Under the pieces are notes generated by a model, which was not told the origin of the DNA, did not search any database, and was given only the letters and a program-made list of their open reading frames with translations. Shown piece after piece: positions 1 to 8,378 of a DNA stretch of 64,000 bases (positions are counted from its first letter, which is position 1; each line of letters begins with the position of its first letter). This DNA comes from Sandaracinomonas limnophila (GTDB lineage: Bacteria > Bacteroidota > Bacteroidia > Cytophagales > Spirosomataceae). The position numbers and the translations under genes were made by a program. Location of the stretch: contig NZ_SACY01000002.1 in the NCBI RefSeq assembly GCF_004005965.1, positions 124,001 through 188,000 on the forward strand, given 5' to 3'.

Positions 1-76
1 GTAAATTTACTGATATTGTTTCAGTTTAGGAACAAAAATTATGTAAAAAATGTGTAATTATATATATTATTACTAA

Positions 77-244
77 TTATGGGTTATGGGATATGGGTTA
101 TGAGTTATGGGTTATGAGTTATGAATTATGAATTTTTTTTTGAATTCAAATTGAATCTAAACTCATAACCCATAACCTAAAACTCATAACTCATAACAAC
201 AACGCATAACCCATAACCCATAACCCATAACTCATAACTCATAA
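77..244. repeat. Inverted heptamer arrays without cargo
   Basis: The left arm (77-132) has eight 7-bp units in exact register: TTATGGG, TTATGAG, TTATGAA and one ATATGGG. After a 29-bp spacer the right arm (162-244) carries the complementary units CTCATAA and CCCATAA, about ten clear copies with one degenerate unit near 176 and a disturbed stretch at 197-209. The arms could pair as a long hairpin. The right arm overlaps the last codons and stop of the neighbouring leftward gene. No ORF lies between the arms, unlike the related arrays near 11.5-12.2 kb and 15.6-16.2 kb. Confidence 0.9.
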
Positions 245-1638
245 TAGCTCTCCCACCCCTTCCTAGGCGCTGGTCCTTGAAGCATCATATTCGCCTCTTT
301 GTGGTTCGTGATTTGCTTTTTCTTCGGGTCGAAGTCTAATTGGGCATTGAACTTTTGAGCGATGACGCCTAAAGAGAATACCTGACTTAATGGGCCAGCA
401 ATGGAAAATGGAGATCTTGTCTTCTCTTGTCCTAAGCAGGCTTTTAGGTAATTGGCATAATGGTTGGATGGTGAAACTGGAACTTCTGGGAGTTTCAAAT
501 CTTTGGCTGAATCGCCTAATATGCTGAGCGTGGAGCCATGGGAACCGCCTTTGAAGGTTAATTCTTTGCCGTAAATGATCTTGCCGGGATTCAAATTGGA
601 GGACTGAATCTTGCCATTACTTGCTGCTGGGATGTTCGGGTCTAGGGCTGAATTGCCAAAGTTGTCAGGTAATGGAGGTAAATTATTGATGCCATCGTAC
701 CAGGTAATGTCCATGGCTGGCATGTCTTTGCGGGCTGCGAATTTGAATTGAATGGTGGATGACTGCGGATAGAAGAAGGAATTGTGCCCGTCTGCACGCA
801 ACATGTTGATGTTGGTTGGCAAGCCTAATTCCAAAAACTCATGGGCGGTGTCCATCAAGTGCGCACCCCAGTCGCCCAATGCCCCTAAGCCGAAATCGAA
901 CCAACAACGCCATTGGCCATTGACGAAATCTTTGTTATAGTCGTGCTTTTGCACCACTCCATGCCATAAATCCCAATCTAAAGTAGATGGAATTGACTCC
1001 GCTGCTGGGAATGATTTAATAGTTGTATCCCATCCATGCCATCTTCGTGGTGAGTTCATGTGGGCCGACATGGCTGTTATATCTTTAATAATGCCTGCTT
1101 CTTTCCAAGCCTTGAACTGGAAATAATTGCCTTCCGAGTGTCCTTGGTTACCCATTTGGGTCACTAATTTTGGATTTTTCTTGGCAGCAGCCATCATGAT
1201 TTCAATCTCTTGGAAGGTACGTGCCATTGGTTTTTCCACAAATACGTGCTTGCCAGATTTCAAGGCATGCATTGTTATGGGGAAATGTGAGTGATCGGGT
1301 ACGCCAATTAACACGGCATCAAAATCTTTTCCCATTTTATCGAACATCACGCGATAATCTTGGAAACGAGGAACGTCTGGGAATTTCTGAAGAACTGGCA
1401 GGGTTTGAGAAGCACCCATGTCCACATCGCAGAATGCTACAAATTCGGCTAAGCCGGTTTTCGACATCGACATCACATCGTTGCCGCCTTGGTTACCGAT
1501 ACCAATACAAGCTAGTCGAACTTTTTCGCCTTGAAAATTTTTAAGGATTCCGAAAGACGAAACAAAAGGTAAAGAAGATAAAAGCGTTGCCTTCTTGACG
1601 AAATCGCGCCTAGAAGCATTAGTTGTATTTTTTTCCAT
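232..1638 (-). CDS. Gfo/Idh/MocA family oxidoreductase, Tat-exported
   Basis: This 468-residue protein has a twin-arginine signal at the N-terminus (SRRDFVKK followed by a hydrophobic stretch), then a Rossmann domain (ACIGIGNQG near residue 45) and the EKPMA signature of the family near residue 135. The C-terminal half is the usual mixed alpha/beta substrate domain. Members oxidise or epimerise sugars or cyclitols with NAD(P); many Bacteroidota paralogues are exported to the periplasm and the substrate cannot be predicted. The last codons (Y-E-L) and the TGA stop lie inside a heptamer array, so the natural C-terminus may have been replaced by repeat sequence. Monocistronic as far as visible. 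Confidence 0.9.
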   Translation of the reverse strand: MEKNTTNASRRDFVKKATLLSSLPFVSSFGILKNFQGEKVRLACIGIGNQGGNDVMSMSKTGLAEFVAFCDVDMGASQTLPVLQKFPDVPRFQDYRVMFDKMGKDFDAVLIGVPDHSHFPITMHALKSGKHVFVEKPMARTFQEIEIMMAAAKKNPKLVTQMGNQGHSEGNYFQFKAWKEAGIIKDITAMSAHMNSPRRWHGWDTTIKSFPAAESIPSTLDWDLWHGVVQKHDYNKDFVNGQWRCWFDFGLGALGDWGAHLMDTAHEFLELGLPTNINMLRADGHNSFFYPQSSTIQFKFAARKDMPAMDITWYDGINNLPPLPDNFGNSALDPNIPAASNGKIQSSNLNPGKIIYGKELTFKGGSHGSTLSILGDSAKDLKLPEVPVSPSNHYANYLKACLGQEKTRSPFSIAGPLSQVFSLGVIAQKFNAQLDFDPKKKQITNHKEANMMLQGPAPRKGWESYYEL

Positions 1639-1684
1639 GAGGTTTAGATTTGATTTTCTAAACTAAGGAAAAAAAATGAAAAAT

Positions 1685-3088
1685 CTACTCGGTTTTTTCT
1701 TTATTGAAAATTTCAAATGCCTGTGGTTTAAGCTGGTAACAGACAAAACGCTTGTCCTCATCGAGCGTAACCCTAAAAATGGCATCGTGTAGGTCAAAAT
1801 TTTCTAAGTAAAAATTATTGAAATTAGTAATAAACTTGGAACGGTATTGTCGCTGGGTATCAAAAGCCTTTTGGTCGCAACCCAGTATTTTAGAAATTTC
1901 TTCGGTGGTAAACATGTAATCTAGCCCTTTGATATGTACGAATTCCATTAAACTTCTTCCGCCAGATGGAAATAAAGACCAAATGGAGTCATTTTCATTG
2001 GTTGAATGGGAAGACCGAGTATGGGAATTTTTGCTAGATTTTGAAAATTTAAAAAAGGATAAAATACCGATGGTTAAGGTTAGAATTAATATCAAAATCT
2101 CTCTCCAGAATTTAGGCACAATTTGAGGCTCATAAAAATTAGAGATTTTTACTGAATATTTACGGAGATCAGCAACGGACATGGAATCCAACATTTTCTT
2201 ATCATTGCCTTTGGTAAAACCTTTGCGGTATGAATAAATCATATTTCCAACAGCATAATTTTCTTGAACGGATCCAAAAAATAATTTATTGGGGCCATCA
2301 TATCTAAAAATTTCATTGGAAACTGGATCAATCCAAATCCCATATTGGTAGGAATCGATTACATAAAATAATTCCTTTAAAAAATTCAAATGGTTTAAGG
2401 CCATGTTGTATTTCATCAGGACAGAGGTAGAAACATTACCTAAATATTTCCATTGCATGGTTTTCAAATCCAATTCAAAATAACGTACGTAATCTTGTTT
2501 AGAGTAATCGTAATCTTTCCCTGGTTCAATGGCGTAAATTTTATCTTTCTCAACATCATACCCCGCGAAATCAACTAATATACGATCTGGAACCACCTCA
2601 CCGTACGTATTCACCATTTCCCACTCTTTCTTTTTAAAATCGTAAGATGTTAAAGTGGCATTGCTTTTCCAGAAACCAGAACCCCCTAATGAGAAAAGTT
2701 TTTCTTTTCTGTAAAACTGTAGAGCAAGAAAATTGTACCCCCTGTAATAAGTTTCATCAATGCGTGTAAAAGTGGCTTCTTTTCTATTGTATAGAAATAC
2801 AAATCCAGTACCAGGAACCGTAAAAAACACTTCAGAATCATTTTTACGAAACCCATTAACCACTAGGTTATCTGAAGAAAAAAGATCTGTAACCGAAAAA
2901 TTAACTAATTTGAAGGGATGAGTGTTGAGAACTTGGTGGGTAAAATTTTCGGTTTGAATTTGCTGTGTTTGTAAATTAAACACTTCAAAGGTTTTAGACT
3001 TAGAATCTAAATAGGTAAATTGAAATGAGCCAGCATTTAAAAAGTATGTGTAAAAAGTCATACACATAATCAGTATCTTGTATCTCAT
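1685..3088 (-). CDS. Hypothetical membrane protein, probable periplasmic propeller and cytoplasmic tail
   Basis: Not assigned to a named family. The 467-residue product (ATG at 3088; a TTG lies three codons upstream) starts with a hydrophobic signal segment. About 300 residues follow, rich in aromatic beta-strand repeats resembling Kelch/WD-like propeller blades (for example around YDFKKKEWEMV and FELDLKTMQWKYLG). One transmembrane helix lies near residues 325-347 (ILILILTLTIGIL), then a tail of about 120 residues that may carry a small helical DNA- or protein-binding domain (TTEEISKILGC). This topology resembles one-component transmembrane sensors, but no output domain is recognised. The gene stands alone between Gfo/Idh/MocA and a glycosyltransferase. 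Confidence 0.6.
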   Translation of the reverse strand: MRYKILIMCMTFYTYFLNAGSFQFTYLDSKSKTFEVFNLQTQQIQTENFTHQVLNTHPFKLVNFSVTDLFSSDNLVVNGFRKNDSEVFFTVPGTGFVFLYNRKEATFTRIDETYYRGYNFLALQFYRKEKLFSLGGSGFWKSNATLTSYDFKKKEWEMVNTYGEVVPDRILVDFAGYDVEKDKIYAIEPGKDYDYSKQDYVRYFELDLKTMQWKYLGNVSTSVLMKYNMALNHLNFLKELFYVIDSYQYGIWIDPVSNEIFRYDGPNKLFFGSVQENYAVGNMIYSYRKGFTKGNDKKMLDSMSVADLRKYSVKISNFYEPQIVPKFWREILILILTLTIGILSFFKFSKSSKNSHTRSSHSTNENDSIWSLFPSGGRSLMEFVHIKGLDYMFTTEEISKILGCDQKAFDTQRQYRSKFITNFNNFYLENFDLHDAIFRVTLDEDKRFVCYQLKPQAFEIFNKEKTE

Positions 3089-3183
3089 ACGCTTCAAAAT
3101 AGGGTGATATATTGAAACAAAAAAATATAAAAATTTAGTAATAAATGAGAAATAACACGTTTATTACATATATACACATATTT

Positions 3184-4338
3184 TTATACCTTTAAAATTT
3201 GGTACAATTTTAGGCAAATTTCTTGAGATGTGAAATTTTCCAAAAACAATTTTCTACTATTTTTGGCATTACTTATTAAGCTATTTTTCGAGTTTGTAAA
3301 ATTTTCTAAAATATTTATAAGTTCCTGAAAATCAGGATCAATAACTATTCCTGCTTGATAAGCTTTTACAGATTGAGCAAAACCGATGCGACTACTAAAA
3401 ATACAAGATTTGCCATAAGCAATAGCTTCTAAAGCAGCAATTGAAAATCCTTCAGAATAGGAAGGTAAAACAAAGGTATTGCAACGCTTAAATAAATAAT
3501 CTTTTTCGGCACCTTGCACCATACCTGAGACAAATCTGTCCTTATTTGGATAATTGCTACAATATTCATTTAATTGAGGTGAAAAATCATCCTCTGGTCC
3601 GGCTATAATTAATTTAAATTGACCCGGCAGTTTTTGGGAAAATTCTTGAAAAGCAGCAAGCAAAATATCCAGTCCCTTTTTAAAGGAAATTCTGCTGAGA
3701 AATAAAAATACCTGTTCAGATTGTCCAATAAATTGTTCAATCGATTGTACAAATTCAGGATTTGGATCGCCGAAGTTTTGCTCCAAAGGATCCTCGATGC
3801 CATTACCAATAAAAAATATTTGTTCCTTTTTATGTGGGAATAATTGCAGTAAAGTAGCGTATTCCTCATCATTCATGGCATGCAATATATCTGCACGCGC
3901 TAAGCATCGCTTTTGGAACAAGAGCCAGAATATCTTTTTAATCCATTTAGATTTCTGCATCATGAAAGGATCCAAAAATCCGTGAATGGTAACAATTTTT
4001 TTGGCTCTATTGGGAATAAGGAAAGGCAAAATGGTGCCGAAATGCCATAAGCCGTGAATATGTATATAATCGTAGGCATTTCTGTTTTTCCAAAACCAGG
4101 TAGCCATAACCATCGAAAAATCGGGTAGTATTCGCGCCAGGAAACCTTTAGGGAATTCGTGCACACGCATACCCGTAGCAAGCTCATATCTATTCTGTTC
4201 CGGGAACATGGGACTTGCCACCTCAATCTGCATACCTTTCGATACTTGAAATTTCGAATGGTTTAGGATAAAACTAGAAGGTCCGCCGGTTTCCCAGCTG
4301 TAAGAACAAAAATGAAGTAAAGACTTGTGAGTGCTCAT
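3184..4338 (-). CDS. Glycosyltransferase family 4
   Basis: A 384-residue GT-B fold glycosyltransferase. The N-terminal acceptor domain contains HIHGLWH near residue 95. The C-terminal donor domain has SRISFKKGLDILL and the E-x7-E signature within SEGFSIAALE near residue 300, which binds the nucleotide sugar. It probably transfers a sugar in surface polysaccharide or glycolipid synthesis; donor and acceptor are unknown. ATG at 4338 is preferred because MSTHKSLL gives a natural N-terminus; a GTG at 4350 would instead overlap the stop of the upstream WYL gene. Either way the two genes are probably one transcript. Confidence 0.87.
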   Translation of the reverse strand: MSTHKSLLHFCSYSWETGGPSSFILNHSKFQVSKGMQIEVASPMFPEQNRYELATGMRVHEFPKGFLARILPDFSMVMATWFWKNRNAYDYIHIHGLWHFGTILPFLIPNRAKKIVTIHGFLDPFMMQKSKWIKKIFWLLFQKRCLARADILHAMNDEEYATLLQLFPHKKEQIFFIGNGIEDPLEQNFGDPNPEFVQSIEQFIGQSEQVFLFLSRISFKKGLDILLAAFQEFSQKLPGQFKLIIAGPEDDFSPQLNEYCSNYPNKDRFVSGMVQGAEKDYLFKRCNTFVLPSYSEGFSIAALEAIAYGKSCIFSSRIGFAQSVKAYQAGIVIDPDFQELINILENFTNSKNSLISNAKNSRKLFLENFTSQEICLKLYQILKV

Positions 4339-4346
4339 AGAATATT

Positions 4347-5408
4347 TCACAAAGGTATTAAAAGTTTTAAGCGATTCCGCAAACCGTCCTTTAGACGCTG
4401 TGGAGATAGGACTTGAAACTCGTCTAAATGTTGAAAAATGAAATCTTCCAATTCGCGATTAATTTCCATTTTTAGTTCTATAATATAAGTCGCCTCTGTT
4501 TCCGACAATTTTTGAGAAGCATGGATCGGATATTTTTTCAAATAATTTAGCAGCCAAGAATTGGATTTCAGAGCTAATTCAATACGTTCGGGTTTTTGTC
4601 CAGCCGCTTGTTGGCTAATGATGCCAAGAATATGGTCAAAATAGGTATTGGGTTTAAAATCGGTAGAGATGCGTACCTCATATTTTTCGGGGAGCGAGTT
4701 TACTTCCAAAATTCGGTCCAAGGCAAAGCACCAGAGGTCATTTACATTTGGACGGACCAGATGCGAATCCTTTTTAATTGGGTAAAACAATAGGTACCAA
4801 CCCGTGTACCAGCCATTATTGTATTCCTTAATCAAAACAGGTAAACCCTTCAAACGCTTCAGTCCGGAACTTTGTTTCAAACCCTTGTGCACCAGTTCCA
4901 CCACTTCCAAGCGATAAATCTTTTCCATGAGCGGCTCCAGCCATTGTTCGCCCGATCGCTCACCATCCTTAATCAATTGCAGCACTGGCCAAGTAACCTC
5001 TTGGTGGTATTTGGAGAGTCGGTTTTCGAGACCGATGGCTGCTAATTTCTGAAAAATACCCTTTCCGGTGCCATCGGTAAACAAGTGTTTGTTCAATTCG
5101 ATGGACTGCGACAATTGCTCCATTTCTTGCTGAGAGAATCCTGAAAAGGCAGTGAGGTTTTCACGGATGAGGTAGAATTCATTGCGTGCACGGGAGAATT
5201 TAATGAGCTCCCCCTCCTTTTCCAGATCGGGAAAACGTTCGGCGAGCAAGTCCTTTAAATCGCGCATATCGCGATTAAAACTTCGTTCGGAATAGGAAGG
5301 CAAATCAAATTTTTCTGTCAAATAGTGAGAAAAAGACTGAAAATTGACCGTAAAGCCCTTTTTCATCAAACAATTGTTCAATTCACGAATTCTATCGAGT
5401 GTATTCAT
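4347..5408 (-). CDS. WYL domain transcriptional regulator
   Basis: The 353-residue protein has an N-terminal winged-helix region (residues 1-65, MNTLDRIRELNNCL to RDMRDLKDLLAERF) followed by a WYL-type sensor domain (VLIKEYNNGWYTGWYLLFYP near residue 205) and a C-terminal extension. WYL regulators bind nucleic acid or small ligands and often autoregulate. ATG at 5408 is chosen over the GTG at 5426, because the GTG would put coding sequence inside a perfect operator-like inverted repeat (5416-5440). The gene is divergent from the madL/madM genes, so control of malonate uptake is a reasonable inference. The GT4 gene follows it within a few bases. Confidence 0.85.
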   Translation of the reverse strand: MNTLDRIRELNNCLMKKGFTVNFQSFSHYLTEKFDLPSYSERSFNRDMRDLKDLLAERFPDLEKEGELIKFSRARNEFYLIRENLTAFSGFSQQEMEQLSQSIELNKHLFTDGTGKGIFQKLAAIGLENRLSKYHQEVTWPVLQLIKDGERSGEQWLEPLMEKIYRLEVVELVHKGLKQSSGLKRLKGLPVLIKEYNNGWYTGWYLLFYPIKKDSHLVRPNVNDLWCFALDRILEVNSLPEKYEVRISTDFKPNTYFDHILGIISQQAAGQKPERIELALKSNSWLLNYLKKYPIHASQKLSETEATYIIELKMEINRELEDFIFQHLDEFQVLSPQRLKDGLRNRLKLLIPL

Positions 5409-5415
5409 TTGCAAG

Positions 5416-5440
5416 TAAACCGCCACATTTTGGCGGTTTA
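5416..5440. promoter_or_regulatory. Candidate operator between WYL regulator and mad genes
   Basis: A perfect inverted repeat with 10-bp arms, TAAACCGCCA and TGGCGGTTTA, separated by CATTT. It lies 8 bp upstream of the regulator's ATG and just downstream of its predicted -7 box, where a bound repressor would block transcription. Autoregulation by the WYL protein is an inference from position. Confidence 0.6.
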
Positions 5441-5458
5441 CAAAGATACATTTGTATC
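5441..5458. promoter_or_regulatory. Divergent Bacteroidota promoters with overlapping -7 boxes
   Basis: On the minus strand TATCTTTG (5448-5441) and on the plus strand TACATTTG (5447-5454) both match the Bacteroidota -7 consensus TAnnTTTG. They sit back to back inside a second palindrome (GATACA, TT, TGTATC at 5445-5458). The plus-strand box ends 21 bp before the ATG of the small membrane protein gene; the minus-strand box serves the WYL regulator. Confidence 0.55.
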
Positions 5459-5475
5459 AATAAATCATACAAATT

Positions 5476-5763
5476 ATGAACGCAAAAAATTTAGGAAGTA
5501 AGCAAAAACCAGGTATTTTGGCTATTTATTTTCAGGCTGCGGCTGGATTGGTACAATTTTTACATTTGGCAGACGAGCCAGAGAATGCCAAGGCTTGGGA
5601 ATGGTCGTTTGTATCTAGCTGTTTTTGTGCTACGTTTTTCTTGGGATTTTTACCCATATTTTTTTATTCGATACAGGAATTGATTTTATGGGAAAAAATT
5701 ATTTTGGTGAGTCACTTGGCGTTTTTAAGTATAGGTACACTATTGAATAAAATTTACAAGTAA
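5476..5763 (+). CDS. Small hypothetical membrane protein
   Basis: A 95-residue protein with about three hydrophobic stretches (ILAIYFQAAAGLVQFL, SCFCATFFLGFLPIFFY and IILVSHLAFLSIGTLL). It is not recognised as a named family. It is the first gene of the putative malonate uptake operon, 31 bp upstream of madL, so it may be an accessory membrane subunit. Conservation next to madLM in relatives would support this. Confidence 0.6.
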   Translation: MNAKNLGSKQKPGILAIYFQAAAGLVQFLHLADEPENAKAWEWSFVSSCFCATFFLGFLPIFFYSIQELILWEKIILVSHLAFLSIGTLLNKIYK

Positions 5764-5794
5764 TTTGTATATTAGTATTCTAAACCTATTAAAG

Positions 5795-6142
5795 ATGATA
5801 TACGGATTGGGCCTTTTGGCCTTCAGTTACATTGCTGGACAATTGTTTGGCGATTTCCTTGGAGAATTAATTGGAGTGCAGGCGAATGTGGGAGGGGTTG
5901 GATTTGCCATGTTGTTACTCGTTTTATTGCACAATTATTGCAAGAAAAAGAATTGGGTAAAGGGTTCATTCGATGAAGGCATCAGCTTTTGGTCGCAATT
6001 GTATATCCCTGTAATTGTGGCAATGTCGGCGAGTCAAAACGCAGTTTTAGCCTTTAAAAATGGTTTTTTACCCCTGATTGCGGGTGTTGGAATTGTGGCG
6101 CTTGGGTTTATATTGGTTCCAGTTGTTTCAAAAATCAAATAG
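5795..6142 (+). CDS. madL: Malonate transporter subunit MadL
   Basis: A 115-residue membrane protein resembling MadL, the small subunit of the MadLM malonate carrier. It begins MIYGLGLLAFSYIAGQLFGDFLGELIG, has a conserved polar turn (HNYCKKKNWVKGSFDEGISFW) and ends in hydrophobic helices. ATG at 5795 is preferred to an in-frame TTG at 5765 because MadL proteins start directly with this membrane helix. The partner madM starts 7 bp after the stop. MadLM takes up malonate by proton or sodium symport in characterised systems; the ion is not evident here. Confidence 0.85.
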   Translation: MIYGLGLLAFSYIAGQLFGDFLGELIGVQANVGGVGFAMLLLVLLHNYCKKKNWVKGSFDEGISFWSQLYIPVIVAMSASQNAVLAFKNGFLPLIAGVGIVALGFILVPVVSKIK

Positions 6143-6149
6143 TAGCAGG

Positions 6150-6905
6150 ATGGATGTTTTAGGATTTTTTGAGAAAAATGGAATGGTGACCGGATTTTTG
6201 GTCATTGCGGTAATCATGCTTTTGGCGGAACAAATTTCAGTAAGAATTTTGCACAAAAAAATACCCGGATCAGCCATAGCGATTGTCATGGGATTGTTTT
6301 TAGCCTATTGGGGCGGCATGCAGACAGGAGGAGAAAAGGGAATTGCGGATATTCCGTTTTTTGGCGGGTTTAAATTAGTGGGTGGCTCCATGTTTCGTGA
6401 TTTTTGCATTGTTTCTACGGCCTTGGGAGTTAGTTTTCCGGTCATTTTAGAGGCAGGAAAAGCAGGAATTATTTCTTTGGCAATGGGATTAGCCGTAACC
6501 TTTGTATTTGGAGTAATTATAGGATTAGGCTTTGGTTACAGAGATGCCGAAAGTTTGGCAACTATTGGAGCAGGGACATTGACCTTTATTGTGGGTCCCG
6601 TAACCGGTTCTGCTTTAGGGGCAAGTTCAGACGTTATTGCCTTGAGTGTGGCCACAGGCGTGGTGAAGGCCATTGGAGTGACTATTTTCACTCCATTGAT
6701 TGCGAAAAAGATTCATTTAGACAATCCACATTCGGCCATGGTATTTGGCGGATTGATGGGTACTACTAGTGGAGTAGCAGCGGGATTGGCTGCTACCGAC
6801 CAGAAATTAGTGCCTTACGGGGCTTTAACAGCCACATTTTATACTGGATTGGGCTGTTTGCTTTGTCCGTCTGTATTTTATTTGGTGTTAAAAATGTTCT
6901 TTTAG
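6150..6905 (+). CDS. madM: Malonate transporter subunit MadM
   Basis: A 251-residue polytopic membrane protein matching MadM, the large subunit of the malonate carrier. It shows glycine-rich helices (SAIAIVMGLFLAYWGG, GAGTLTFIVGPVTGSALGASSDV and FGGLMGTTSGVAAGLAATD). ATG at 6150 (MDVLGFFEKNG) is chosen because an upstream in-frame start would overlap madL by 65 bp. The stop overlaps the stop of the convergent matB-like gene by a few bases. Together with MadL it should import malonate, which the neighbouring synthetase can activate. Confidence 0.87.
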   Translation: MDVLGFFEKNGMVTGFLVIAVIMLLAEQISVRILHKKIPGSAIAIVMGLFLAYWGGMQTGGEKGIADIPFFGGFKLVGGSMFRDFCIVSTALGVSFPVILEAGKAGIISLAMGLAVTFVFGVIIGLGFGYRDAESLATIGAGTLTFIVGPVTGSALGASSDVIALSVATGVVKAIGVTIFTPLIAKKIHLDNPHSAMVFGGLMGTTSGVAAGLAATDQKLVPYGALTATFYTGLGCLLCPSVFYLVLKMFF

Positions 6906-8377
6906 AAAAGCTTTTTCAATTCATTTTTGGTCACCTTACCCATGGCATTTCGTGGTAATTCCTCCACGAATAGGTATTTTCTGGGCACACGGTACGCGGG
7001 CATTTTTGTCCGCATGAATTGATTCAATGCATCGGAAGAAGTGTTTTTATCTGAAAGAATCACCACGGCTGCTACTACTTCTCCCCATTCTTCATCGGGT
7101 AAACCAATGACTGAACAATCGGAAACACCCGAATGTGTTCTAAGGACCTCTTCAATTTCAAGGGCTGATAATTTATAGCCACCCGATTTAATGATATCGG
7201 TGGAGTTTCGGCCAAGGATTTTGTAATAACCGTCAGCTATTTCCGCCACGTCACCTGTTTTGAACCAGCCGTCCACAAAAGACTCCTCAGTAGCTTTCTG
7301 TTTGCCCCAGTATTCTTTAAATACGTTAGGACCTTTGATTTGGATTTCACCCGGTTGTCCAGTTACTTCCTTATTTTGTTCGTCTACCAAACGCACCTGT
7401 ACGCCCGGCAATGGCATCCCCACGTGTCCGGCCCTTCTTTCTCCGTGATAAGGATTTGAGATGGCCATTCCGATTTCTGTCATGCCGTAACGTTCCAACA
7501 AACGTTGTCCACTCAAGGCTTCCCATTTTTCCATGACGGAAACAGGAAGTGCAGCAGAACCCGAAATCATTAATCTGAATTTCGACATGATTTGCTTGTA
7601 ATAGGTACGTTTTTCGTCGGAAAGTGATTCTAAATAAGTAATTAATTTAAAATAAATGGTTGGAACGGCCATGAATACATTCAATTGTCCTTTTTCAAAA
7701 GCCGCAAAAATACCTTCTGGACTAAAAGAAGGCATAAATTCTACTTTACCACCCACATATAAGGTACAAGAAATCACGTTGATGATTCCATGGATATGAT
7801 GTAAAGGTAAAACACAAAGTGTATGGTCATTGGCAGTATATTCCCATGCTTCAACTAGTGATTTTATTTGTGCTTCTATGGTATGATGCGTGGTTAGCAC
7901 CCCTTTTGGAAGGCTTGTTGTACCGGAGGTGTAAAGGATCATTGCTCCTCTCGACATTTCAATACTTGGCAGCGTTCCACTTTCCACTTTACACTTTCCA
8001 GTTTCCACTTCCTCCCCAATTACGATTAGTCGGATATTATTTGCAGAACAATAGTCGGCAACTAAAGATTTAAAATTTTCGGAGCAAATGAAGGTTTTAG
8101 CACCTGTATCTTCCAAGATATATTGAATAGAATCCATGGGATGAGCAACCGCGATGGGAACCGCAATGCCTCCGGCCAACCAGATACCCCATTGGGTAGC
8201 TACGTAGTTGAAACCAGGGTTAACCATAAATGCGACCGCAGATGACGCAGATAAGTTTATGGAAACAGCTATTTCCTTAGCCTTATCTAACAATTGGGCA
8301 TAGGTAAATGATTGTCCGTCAGAAATAATGGCAATTGAATCTCTATATTTGAGCGAATTAGTTTGAAAATAATACAT
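6902..8377 (-). CDS. matB: Malonyl-CoA synthetase-like acyl-CoA synthetase
   Basis: A 491-residue ANL-family adenylate-forming enzyme. It has the AMP-binding P-loop (MILYTSGTTSLPKGVL near residue 152), the A5-like motif (ERYGMTEIGMAISNPY), the hinge region (DGWFKTGDVAEI) and the catalytic lysine motif PRNAMGKV near the C-terminus. The stretch IKSGGYKLSALEIEEVLRTH is typical of MatB, which makes malonyl-CoA from malonate, CoA and ATP. Convergence with madLM supports that substrate; another short-chain acid is possible. Residues just before the P-loop (EVETGKCKVESG) are encoded by a GTGGAAA-type heptamer array. It follows the hexosaminidase gene by one base, so the two are probably co-transcribed. 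Confidence 0.82.
   Translation of the reverse strand: MYYFQTNSLKYRDSIAIISDGQSFTYAQLLDKAKEIAVSINLSASSAVAFMVNPGFNYVATQWGIWLAGGIAVPIAVAHPMDSIQYILEDTGAKTFICSENFKSLVADYCSANNIRLIVIGEEVETGKCKVESGTLPSIEMSRGAMILYTSGTTSLPKGVLTTHHTIEAQIKSLVEAWEYTANDHTLCVLPLHHIHGIINVISCTLYVGGKVEFMPSFSPEGIFAAFEKGQLNVFMAVPTIYFKLITYLESLSDEKRTYYKQIMSKFRLMISGSAALPVSVMEKWEALSGQRLLERYGMTEIGMAISNPYHGERRAGHVGMPLPGVQVRLVDEQNKEVTGQPGEIQIKGPNVFKEYWGKQKATEESFVDGWFKTGDVAEIADGYYKILGRNSTDIIKSGGYKLSALEIEEVLRTHSGVSDCSVIGLPDEEWGEVVAAVVILSDKNTSSDALNQFMRTKMPAYRVPRKYLFVEELPRNAMGKVTKNELKKLF
7975..8008 (-). repeat. GTGGAAA-type heptamer array inside matB
   Basis: On the minus strand about five consecutive 7-bp units (GTGGAAA, CTGGAAA, GTGTAAA, GTGGAAA and a partial GTGGAA) lie within the synthetase coding sequence, upstream of its P-loop. 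The unit has no stop codon in any frame on the coding strand. The same unit recurs between prfB and the GMC gene at 14499-14526. Confidence 0.8.
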
Positions 8378-8378
8378 G

